Shown here one piece after another: positions 21,772-28,522 of a DNA stretch of 34,975 nt; the stretch's first letter is position 1; every line of letters begins with the position of its first letter. The notes under the pieces are model-generated. The model was not told the DNA's origin and ran no database searches. It saw only the letters and a list, made by a program, of their open reading frames with translations. The position numbers and the translations under genes are program-made. Origin of the DNA: an uncultured Lentisphaerota bacterium (GTDB lineage: Bacteria; Verrucomicrobiota; Kiritimatiellia; RFP12; UBA1067); the NCBI GenBank assembly GCA_900320225.1, contig ONRL01000007.1:1-34975 (forward strand), written 5' to 3'.

Positions 21772-23307
21772 ATGGCCGAAGAGGTAAGGCGAGATATCAT
21801 TCACCACATGGGTCGCCGGTGCCGCGATTGGGATTACGGCGGGCGGGCGATCTACATGATCACCATCAACTTGAAAGAGCGCGGCCGCCCGGTGATGGCT
21901 GAATGGCCACGATTCCTCGACGTTTCCGCCGAGGCGCAGGAGCAGAACCTGCCCGTTTCCGGGCAGGCGCAGAACAGGCCCGGCAACGGGCGGCGCAGCG
22001 CTTCGGCGCGGTTCTGCGCTTCGGCGGAAACGGCGAAGTTACCATGCGCTTCGGCGGAAACGCCGAAGGTATATATGCCCCTCACGCCCTTGGGCGAGAA
22101 GGTGCTATCATGCTGGCGGCGCATCCCCGAATTCTGGCTGATGGTTGAATTGCTTGAATGCCAGGTGATGCCCGATCACTTCCACGGCTTGCTTTTCGTG
22201 AAAGGGGCCTTGCTTTCCAGCAGCGGGCGACCGAAAACCTTAGGCGATGTGGTGCGGGGCTTCAAAACCGGCTGCCGGGAAGTTGGATGGGAAGAAGGAT
22301 ATGTGGATAATATCCTTTTCCGCGAAGGGCAACTCAAGCGCATGGCCGATTACATCCGCGATAATCCGCGCCGCCTTGCCGAAAAAAGGGCCAACCCCGG
22401 GCTTTTTAGGCACGTGGCGGATTTGACGATTGACCTGCTCGTTTCCGAGCAGGCGCAGAACCGGCCCGTATCCGGGCAGGCGCAGAACCGGGCCATATCC
22501 GAGCAGGCGCAGAAGCGGGCCGCAGCTCGGCCAGAGCAACTTCAGCTCTTTCCCGAGCATGATTTGCGCCAGCCCGGAAACGGGCCGATCAGTGCTTCGG
22601 CGGAAACGGCGCGGTTCTGCTCTTCGCCGGAAACGGCGAAGTCTTTCCGAGCCCACTTTTCTGCCATTGGCAATGCCGCGCTTCTGCGGTGGCCGGTGAT
22701 TCTGCAGGTGCAGTGCTCGCGCAGCGATTTCAGATACCAGCGCGTGCGCCTCCCGACCGGCGGATGGAAGATCCTGCGCAATGCCGCCGGCGAGCCGCTG
22801 GTGGAATACGCCTCGCCCGCTTTCGAGGCAAAGTGCGAGGATGCCCTGCGCTGCGCCAAAAACGGCGCGGCGCTGATCAGCCCGTGCATTTCGCACGGCG
22901 AGCGCGAAATCGCCCGCCGCGCCCATCTCGCCGGCATGCGCGTGATCGCGTTGTGCAACAAGGGCTTCTCGAAGTTCGAGAAGCCCAACGGCGCGCTCTT
23001 CGATCAGTGTGCCAAGGGCAATCTGCTCATGCTCGCGCCAGCAGCCTGGCCGTATGTGCCCGGCGAAAAGCCACCCACGCGCGAATCGTCGCTTGTGCTG
23101 AACCGCATCGCGCAGTTGATCGCCGGCGAGGGGCGGGCGGAAATCAAATACAACGGCATGGTGCTCAAAGATATCGATTCCAAGGTCCGCGAGGCCCTGC
23201 GCCCGCGGCTGGATTCGGTTATTGGCAGCGTACCTAAAGAGGAGGCCGACTTCGTTCGCAAGGCCATCGCAGAGCAGCACGTCATCGATGAGGAGATGTG
23301 GAAATGA
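21772..23307 (+). CDS. REP-associated Y1 transposase domain fused to a Rossmann/SLOG-like domain
   Basis: A 511-aa protein lying between hsdM and hsdS. Residues about 15-215 are a REP-associated tyrosine (RAYT, Y1/HUH-type) transposase domain: RDWDYGGRAIYMITINLKER is the usual first strand, LLECQVMPDHFHGLLFV (about 128-144) holds the His-x-His metal site, and MADYIRDNPRRLAEKR (about 191-206) carries the likely nucleophilic Tyr. Residues about 290-511 form a second domain (SAIGNAALLRWPVILQVQCS, ISPCISHGEREIARRAHLAG, VIALCNKGFS, GNLLMLAPAAWPYVPG). Its strand-helix order and loops resemble Rossmann-type SLOG/DprA folds. I recall the same fusion from Bacteroidetes proteins; the SLOG identity is an inference. 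Two blocks (about residues 50-100 and 222-284) are translated REP-like repeats. It overlaps hsdS by ATGA, so it travels with the restriction system. Confidence 0.78.
   Translation: MAEEVRRDIIHHMGRRCRDWDYGGRAIYMITINLKERGRPVMAEWPRFLDVSAEAQEQNLPVSGQAQNRPGNGRRSASARFCASAETAKLPCASAETPKVYMPLTPLGEKVLSCWRRIPEFWLMVELLECQVMPDHFHGLLFVKGALLSSSGRPKTLGDVVRGFKTGCREVGWEEGYVDNILFREGQLKRMADYIRDNPRRLAEKRANPGLFRHVADLTIDLLVSEQAQNRPVSGQAQNRAISEQAQKRAAARPEQLQLFPEHDLRQPGNGPISASAETARFCSSPETAKSFRAHFSAIGNAALLRWPVILQVQCSRSDFRYQRVRLPTGGWKILRNAAGEPLVEYASPAFEAKCEDALRCAKNGAALISPCISHGEREIARRAHLAGMRVIALCNKGFSKFEKPNGALFDQCAKGNLLMLAPAAWPYVPGEKPPTRESSLVLNRIAQLIAGEGRAEIKYNGMVLKDIDSKVREALRPRLDSVIGSVPKEEADFVRKAIAEQHVIDEEMWK
21921..22068. 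repeat. REP-like palindrome cluster I inside the transposase ORF
   Basis: Closely packed palindromes. TGCCCG and CGGGCA (21950-21965) surround TTTC. CTTCGGCG and CGCCGAAG (22049-22068) form a perfect 8-bp stem with a GAAA loop, and a near-copy with one mismatch lies at 22019-22038. The left part (CGTTTCCGCCGAGGCGCAG, then GAGCAGAACC) recurs inverted on the right as GGTTCTGCGCTTCGGCGGAAACG (two pieces: GGTTCTGCG, CTTCGGCGGAAACG). It is translated as SAEAQEQNLPVSGQAQNRP and further residues. Confidence 0.7.
22437..22517 (+). repeat. 27-nt tandem repeat, three units, inside the transposase ORF
   Basis: Units at 22437-22463, 22464-22490 and 22491-22517 share GCAGGCGCAGAA and a short stem around TTTCC or TATCC. 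27 nt is nine codons, giving VSEQAQNRP, VSGQAQNRA and ISEQAQKRA. The same unit occurs once in cluster I (21950-21975). Confidence 0.8.
22572..22642. repeat. REP-like palindrome cluster II, second half (inverted units)
   Basis: GCCCG-GAAA-CGGGC (22573-22586) is a perfect 5-bp hairpin with a GAAA loop. It is followed by two GCTTCGGCGGAAACGGCG / CTTCGCCGGAAACGGCGAAG units joined by CGGTTCTGCT. These are the reverse-orientation partner of the 27-nt repeats just upstream, so the whole block 22437-22642 is head-to-head. Translated as SASAETARFCSSPETAKS. Confidence 0.65.
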
Positions 23308-24506
23308 GCGGCTGGACCACAAAGAAACTGGGCGAGGTGTGCGAGATATTTCGCGGAGGTTCGCCAAGGCCAATAAAAAGCTTTATCACTAATGAACCAA
23401 ATGGCATAAATTGGATTAAAATTGGTGATACAGATTTAGGAGGGAAATACATTTCGAGCTGTGCCGAGAAGATTAAGCCGTCAGGAGTTCAGTATTCACG
23501 CTATGTTGAACGCGGTGATTTTTTGATTTCAAATTCCATGAGTTTTGGACGCCCATATATTTTGAAGATAAACGGGTGTATTCACGATGGTTGGTTAGTC
23601 ATCAAAAAATATGAAGGCACTTTTGACCAAGATTTCTTGTTCTATCTGCTACAATCACCGAGTGTTCAATTCCAGTTTAATGATTTGGCCAGAGGAAGTA
23701 CGGTTAGAAACTTAAACCGTGAATTGGTAGCACGCGTGAAAGTGCATTATCCTGAGACAGTTGCCGAGCAGAAGCGGATTGTGGCGAAGATCGACGCGGC
23801 GTTTGAGAAGATCGACAGGCTGAAGGCCAACGCCGAGAAGAACCTTGCGAACGCGAAGGAGCTATTCCAATCCGCGCTTGACGAGGCCATGCGCCCGAAG
23901 AAGGGGTGGGTAGAGAAGCGGCTGGGGGAGGTGTATGAGATAACATCAAGTAAACGAGTGTTTAAATCTGAATGGAAAACCGCTGGCGTTCCATTCTATA
24001 GAGCGCGTGAAATAGTAAAATTGGCTGCGAATGGGTTTGTTAAAAATGAACTTTTTGTAAGCGAAGAGATGTATGAAACATATGCCCAGAAATATGGCAT
24101 ACCGAAAGCCGGTGATATTATGATTACTGGCGTAGGAACGCTGGGTGTTTGCTATGTCGTAAAAGAAGACGATAAGTTTTATTTCAAGGATGGGAATATT
24201 ATTTGGTTAAAGAAATGCTCTAATGATGTGGATTCGAAATTCATTTCACTAGCATTTTCAACATCCCCTGTGCGAAAGCAGGTGCTCGCCAATGCAGGAA
24301 CGACTGTTGGCACATATACGATTATTATGGCAAAGAATACTGTTGTACAGATGCCAACAATCGTAGAGCAGAAAAAGATCGTAAACTATGTTACTAGCTT
24401 ACGGAGACAAATCGAAACCCTCCAGCAGAACTACGCGCGGCAGATCGCCGACTGCGCGGAGATGCGGCAGGCGATCTTGCGTGAGGCATTTGAGGGGAGA
24501 CTATGA
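23304..24506 (+). CDS. hsdS: Type I restriction-modification system, specificity subunit
   Basis: A 400-aa HsdS that reads the bipartite target site. It has two target-recognition domains: TRD1 from WTTKKLGEVCEIFRGGSPRP and TRD2 from WVEKRLGEVYEITSSKRVF, each with the LGEV-I start typical of the family. Each is followed by a helical spacer (EQKRIVAKIDAAFEKIDRLK and EQKKIVNYVTSLRRQIETLQ). The DNA of both TRDs (about 23365-23755 and 23937-24400) is visibly AT-rich, whereas the central and terminal conserved parts match the GC-rich genome, which suggests TRD exchange by recombination. ATG 23304 has AGGAG 8 nt ahead and overlaps the upstream stop (ATGA); a GTG at 23298 would add two residues. Its end overlaps hsdR by ATGA. 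Confidence 0.9.
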   Translation: MSGWTTKKLGEVCEIFRGGSPRPIKSFITNEPNGINWIKIGDTDLGGKYISSCAEKIKPSGVQYSRYVERGDFLISNSMSFGRPYILKINGCIHDGWLVIKKYEGTFDQDFLFYLLQSPSVQFQFNDLARGSTVRNLNRELVARVKVHYPETVAEQKRIVAKIDAAFEKIDRLKANAEKNLANAKELFQSALDEAMRPKKGWVEKRLGEVYEITSSKRVFKSEWKTAGVPFYRAREIVKLAANGFVKNELFVSEEMYETYAQKYGIPKAGDIMITGVGTLGVCYVVKEDDKFYFKDGNIIWLKKCSNDVDSKFISLAFSTSPVRKQVLANAGTTVGTYTIIMAKNTVVQMPTIVEQKKIVNYVTSLRRQIETLQQNYARQIADCAEMRQAILREAFEGRL

Positions 24507-26878
24507 ACGAAGCGCAGACGAGGCTGAACCTGATCGATCCCGCGATACGGGCGGCGGGATGGACGGAGGAGAACGACTGCCAGGTGCTGGTGGAGCAGAC
24601 CGTCGCGCCGGGGCGCGTGGGGAAGGTGCGCGGCAAGCCGCTCCGCGCCGACTACATCCTCTCCTATCGCGGGCGGCGGCTCGTGGTGGTCGAGGCGAAG
24701 GGCGACGAGCATCAGGCGATCGAGGGCTACGAGCAGGCGCTCAAGTACGGGCGCATGCTGGGCGTGCAGGTGGCGTATGCGACGAACGGACGCGAGATCC
24801 TCGAGATCGACCTCGCGACGGGCGGGGCGAATCCCGTGTCCGAATTCCCGGCGCCGCAGGAACTGTGGTCGTTCATGGGGCTCGGCGGCGGCGAGGGATG
24901 GGTCGAGGCGTTTTCCCTCGTGCCGCTCTGGTTCGACGCGGTAAAAAGGCCGCGCTACTACCAGGAGCTGGCGGTCAACCGCGTGACCGATGCCATCGCG
25001 GCGCGGCAGCGGCGCATCCTCCTCACGCTCGCCACCGGCACGGGCAAGACGTTCATCGCGTTCCAGATCGCGTGGAAGCTCTTCAAGGCGAGGTGGAACC
25101 TCCAGGCGGCGGCGGGCGACGGACGTCCGGGCGCGCGGACGCCGCGCATCCTCTTCATCACCGACCGCAACATCCTCGCCAACCAGGGGCTGATCGACTT
25201 CAGCGGGTTCGACGAGCACGCGCTCGCCCGCGTCACGCCCAAGGCGATCCACAGGCGCGACGACAAGGTGCCCACGAACGCGACCGTTTTCTTCACGATC
25301 TACGAGACGCTCATGCAGGGCGAGCCGGGCCGGGAATTCTACCGACAGTACGCGCCCGACTTCTTCGACTTCATCATCATCGACGAATGCCATCGGGGCG
25401 GCGCGAAGGACGAAAGCACGTGGCGTCAGATCCTCGAATACTTCGAGCCCGCGTACCAGCTCGGCATGACCGCCACGCCCAAGCGCGACGTCAACGCCGA
25501 TACCTACCGCTACTTCGGGAGGCCGGTCTACGAGTATTCGCTTCTGCAAGGGATTGAGGACGGCTTCCTCACGCCGTTCCGCGTCCAGAAGGCGACCTGC
25601 ACGATCGACGACTACGAATACGACGACTGCGATACCGTCGTTTCCGGCGAAGAGGAGCTGGACAAGGAGAAGACCTACGAGGAGCGGGACTTCTACCGGG
25701 GGCGCATCCGCATCCGCGAGCGCGACGAGGAGCGCGTGCGGGAGCTGTTGGACAAGATCAACCCGATGGACAAGACCATCATCTTCTGCTACAACCAGCC
25801 GCACGCCATGGAGATCATGTCCATGGTCAACAAGTTCCAGAAGCTCGCGGAGAAGACGCCCGACTACTGTCGCCGCGTGACGGCGAACGACGGCGAGGAG
25901 GGGGAGCGCTTCCTGCGCGAGTTCCAGAACAACGAGAAGCAGTTACCGGTCGTCCTCACCACGTCGCAGAAGCTCTCGACGGGCGTCGACGCGCGGAACG
26001 TGCGGAACATCGTGCTGATGAGGCCCGTCAACTCGATGGTCGAGTTCAAGCAGATCGTCGGGCGCGGAACGCGTCTCTTCGACGAGAAGTACTACTTCAC
26101 CATCTACGATTTCGTGGGCGCGAGCGACAAGTTCGACGACCCGGCGTGGGACGGCCCGCCCGTGTGTCCGAAATGCGGGTGCGACCCGTGCGTATGCACA
26201 CGCGGCGGGAAGGGCCGGGGCGGCGGCGAAGGGGGCGACGGCCCGAAGGCGTGCCCGATCTGCGGCAATCTTCCCTGCACGTGCGAGAAAATGGAGAAGA
26301 CGATCGTCATCCGCCTCGGGAAGGACCGTAAGGTACAGGTGAACACCGCGTGGGAGAGCCTCATCATGTATGACGGGAAGATGGTTCCCGTGGAGGCGTT
26401 CGTGAAGAAGGTGTTCGCGAAAGTGACGGGGCTCGTCGGCTCGGCGGAGGAGCTGCGCCAGGCGTGGAGCGAGCAGACGACGCGTCGGGAGCTGCTCGCG
26501 AAGCTGGCCGAGAACGGATTTGAGATGGATCGGCTGAAGGAACTGCAGAAGCTGATGGACTCCGAGGACTGCGACCTGCTCGACGTGCTGGAGTACGTGG
26601 CGTTCGAGGTGCCCATGCAGAAGCGCGTCGCGCGCGCGGGCGCGGCGAGGAAGGGGCTTTCGCACTGGGTCACGGATGAGCATGCGAAGGGCTTCTACAC
26701 GTTCGTGCTCGACAACTACGTGCAGGAGGGCGTCGACGTGTTCACGCGCGACGACGCGCTCTCGCAGCTCATCGTCACGAAGTACCACACCATTGACGAC
26801 GCCCGCAGTACGCTTGGTAATCTCGCCGAGATCCGCACTGGCTTCGCCACCCTCCAGCGTGCGGTCTACGCGGCGTAA
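24503..26878 (+). CDS. hsdR: Type I restriction-modification system, restriction (translocase/nuclease) subunit
   Basis: A 791-aa HsdR. The N-terminal nuclease domain shows RADYILSYRGRRLVVVEAKG, a PD-(D/E)xK site with Asp and the E-A-K pair near residues 50-66. The superfamily 2 motor follows with LATGTGKTFIAFQ (Walker A, about 177), IIIDECHRGG (motif II DECH, about 290), GMTATPKRD (motif III) and VLTTSQKLSTGVDARN, then QIVGRGTRLFDE (motif VI, about 516). It cuts unmodified DNA after ATP-driven translocation in complex with HsdM and HsdS. Between the motor and the C-terminal helical domain is an unusual Cys-rich insert (about residues 554-596) with two CPxCGxxPCxC motifs separated by a Gly-rich linker, likely zinc binding. 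Start overlaps the hsdS stop (ATGA). Confidence 0.92.
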   Translation: MNEAQTRLNLIDPAIRAAGWTEENDCQVLVEQTVAPGRVGKVRGKPLRADYILSYRGRRLVVVEAKGDEHQAIEGYEQALKYGRMLGVQVAYATNGREILEIDLATGGANPVSEFPAPQELWSFMGLGGGEGWVEAFSLVPLWFDAVKRPRYYQELAVNRVTDAIAARQRRILLTLATGTGKTFIAFQIAWKLFKARWNLQAAAGDGRPGARTPRILFITDRNILANQGLIDFSGFDEHALARVTPKAIHRRDDKVPTNATVFFTIYETLMQGEPGREFYRQYAPDFFDFIIIDECHRGGAKDESTWRQILEYFEPAYQLGMTATPKRDVNADTYRYFGRPVYEYSLLQGIEDGFLTPFRVQKATCTIDDYEYDDCDTVVSGEEELDKEKTYEERDFYRGRIRIRERDEERVRELLDKINPMDKTIIFCYNQPHAMEIMSMVNKFQKLAEKTPDYCRRVTANDGEEGERFLREFQNNEKQLPVVLTTSQKLSTGVDARNVRNIVLMRPVNSMVEFKQIVGRGTRLFDEKYYFTIYDFVGASDKFDDPAWDGPPVCPKCGCDPCVCTRGGKGRGGGEGGDGPKACPICGNLPCTCEKMEKTIVIRLGKDRKVQVNTAWESLIMYDGKMVPVEAFVKKVFAKVTGLVGSAEELRQAWSEQTTRRELLAKLAENGFEMDRLKELQKLMDSEDCDLLDVLEYVAFEVPMQKRVARAGAARKGLSHWVTDEHAKGFYTFVLDNYVQEGVDVFTRDDALSQLIVTKYHTIDDARSTLGNLAEIRTGFATLQRAVYAA

Positions 26879-26879
26879 G

Positions 26880-26924
26880 ACAGCAAGCGTACAACAGCAA
26901 GTCTTGTTGTAGTACGCTTGCTGT
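26880..26924 (+). terminator. Long hairpin after hsdR, probable terminator
   Basis: ACAGCAAGCGTAC (26880-26892) pairs perfectly with GTACGCTTGCTGT (26912-26924). The inner AACA and TGTT can extend the stem. Only a short TTTC follows, so it may be a weak terminator or an mRNA 3'-end stabiliser. It begins within the last bases of the stop region. Confidence 0.6.
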
Positions 26925-27017
26925 TTCAAGAGCCAGCCTTGCCACACCGTACATGCACGGTTTTGCAATTGCCTCGACAGAAAACGCAGGCTTAGAATCT
27001 TAGGACGGAGGAATTTA

Positions 27018-27026
27018 TGGTATAAT
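27018..27026 (+). promoter_or_regulatory. Extended -10 promoter of the oxidoreductase gene
   Basis: TGGTATAAT at 27018-27026 is a perfect extended -10. No convincing -35 is present at the usual distance. GAAAGGA precedes the ATG at 27051. Confidence 0.65.
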
Positions 27027-27050
27027 TGGCGGCCGAAAGGAACACCAAAG

Positions 27051-28520
27051 ATGAAAACGATGCAGTTTGCGCCCACGCGGCGCTCGTTCATGACGGGAAT
27101 CGGGGCGTTCGGGCTCTCGCTCGGCGCGTTCGGAGTTGACCTTGCGCCGCAGGACGCGTTCAAGGGAAAAATCGCGGGGCGCAAGCTCAAGATCGCGGCC
27201 ATCGGCTGCGGCGGCATGGGCCGCGGGGCGACGGAGAGCCTCATCAGCGCGGGGTGCGACCTCGTGGCGATCTGCGACATCGACCCCTCGATGTTCGACT
27301 ACTGGGAGAAGAAGCATCCCGGCATCCCGAAGTTCACCGACTACCGCAAGATGCTGAAGGCGATGGGCGACAAGTTCGAGGCGGTGCAGGTGGGCACGCC
27401 CGACCACACGCACGCCTACATCTCCATCGACTGCATGAACGCCGGCAAGCACGTGTACGTGCAGAAGCCGCTCGCGCGCACCGTGGAGGAGTGCGAGCTG
27501 ATGCTGAAGACCTCTCTCCGCACGCGGCGCGTGGTGCAGATGGGCAACCAGGGGCACCCGGGCGTGTGGCGCTACAAGGCGCTGCGCGACGCGGGCGTGT
27601 GGGGTGAGATCAAGGAGATCTACAGCTGGAGCGACCGTCCCATCTGGCCGCAGGGCATGAAGGAATACGCGAAGCCCGAGCCGGTTCCGTCGCACTTCGC
27701 GCCGGACTCCTGGGACTGCTGGTGCGGTCCGAGCGCGGACCACGGCTACTCGAGCGCCTACCACCGCTTTAAGTGGCGCGGCTGGTGGGATTACGGCTGC
27801 GGTGCGATCGGCGACATGGCGGTGCACAATGCCGACCCGGCGTTCTGGACGTTCGCGCTGGGCCTGCCCACGAAGGTCCAGGCCGACACCTTCGGCGAAG
27901 GACCCGTGGGGGTGGCCTATCCGAAGAAGTCGCGCATCGAGATGGATTTTGCCGCGAATCAATGGATTCCGAACGGCATCAAGCTCGTGTGGACGGACGG
28001 CGGAATCAAGCCCGACATGAAGTCCATCGCCGGCCTTGAGGCGTACGCGGCCGACTATGCCGCGGCGGAGGAGGCTCGGAAGGCGAAGAAGGCCAAGAAG
28101 GCAGGCAAGCCCTACACGCCGCCCGCGAAGGTCGATCCGCTCGTGCCGGGTAACGGGCTCATCATCGTGGGCACCAAGGCGACAACGATCGGCGGCTCCC
28201 ATGCGGCGCATCCCGTTTGCATTGCCGGCGACAAGGCGGCGGTTGCCGCCGCGATCGCGAAGGGCGACGCGGCTTCCAAGTACAGCCACTACCGCGAATT
28301 CGTGGAGGCCTGCCTCGCGAACGACCTTGAGAAGTGCGGCTCGAAACTCTCCTATGCGGCACCGCTCACCGAGGCACTCCTGATCGGCTGCGTGGCACTC
28401 CGGTATCCGGGCGAGGCGCTCGCCTTCGACGCGAAGAAGATGTGTTTCTCGAACAACACGGCGGCGAACGCATTCCTCAAGGCGCCGAAGCGCGGCGCCT
28501 GGGATTTTGCGCGCCTGTAG
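27051..28520 (+). CDS. Tat-exported Gfo/Idh/MocA family oxidoreductase
   Basis: The 489-aa product has a twin-arginine signal (PTRRSFMTGIGAFGLSLGAF) and then an N-terminal NAD(P)-binding Rossmann domain with LKIAAIGCGGMGRGATESL (about residues 46-64) and LVAICDIDPSMF. The family motif (usually EKP) is QKPLARTVEE near residue 139, so the catalytic Lys is retained but Glu is replaced by Gln. The C-terminal substrate domain includes WDCWCGPSADHGYS and RGWWDYGCGAIGDMAVHNAD, as in the exported members of this family in PVC and Bacteroidetes, many linked to sugar oxidation or glycoside cleavage. A low-complexity stretch EARKAKKAKKAGKPYTPP sits in the C-terminal domain. It precedes the phosphoglycerol-type cluster by 2 nt but need not share its function. 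Confidence 0.86.
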   Translation: MKTMQFAPTRRSFMTGIGAFGLSLGAFGVDLAPQDAFKGKIAGRKLKIAAIGCGGMGRGATESLISAGCDLVAICDIDPSMFDYWEKKHPGIPKFTDYRKMLKAMGDKFEAVQVGTPDHTHAYISIDCMNAGKHVYVQKPLARTVEECELMLKTSLRTRRVVQMGNQGHPGVWRYKALRDAGVWGEIKEIYSWSDRPIWPQGMKEYAKPEPVPSHFAPDSWDCWCGPSADHGYSSAYHRFKWRGWWDYGCGAIGDMAVHNADPAFWTFALGLPTKVQADTFGEGPVGVAYPKKSRIEMDFAANQWIPNGIKLVWTDGGIKPDMKSIAGLEAYAADYAAAEEARKAKKAKKAGKPYTPPAKVDPLVPGNGLIIVGTKATTIGGSHAAHPVCIAGDKAAVAAAIAKGDAASKYSHYREFVEACLANDLEKCGSKLSYAAPLTEALLIGCVALRYPGEALAFDAKKMCFSNNTAANAFLKAPKRGAWDFARL

Positions 28521-28522
28521 CA

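Noticed and set aside
22437-22517. CRISPR array
   Set aside because: The three 27-nt units are directly adjacent without unique spacers and are translated in frame, so they are tandem coding repeats.
28334-28522. Upstream extension of the ParB-like fusion into the oxidoreductase gene
   Set aside because: This would overlap the conserved end of the oxidoreductase by 190 nt. The ATG at 28523 is directly after its stop and starts the recognisable domain.
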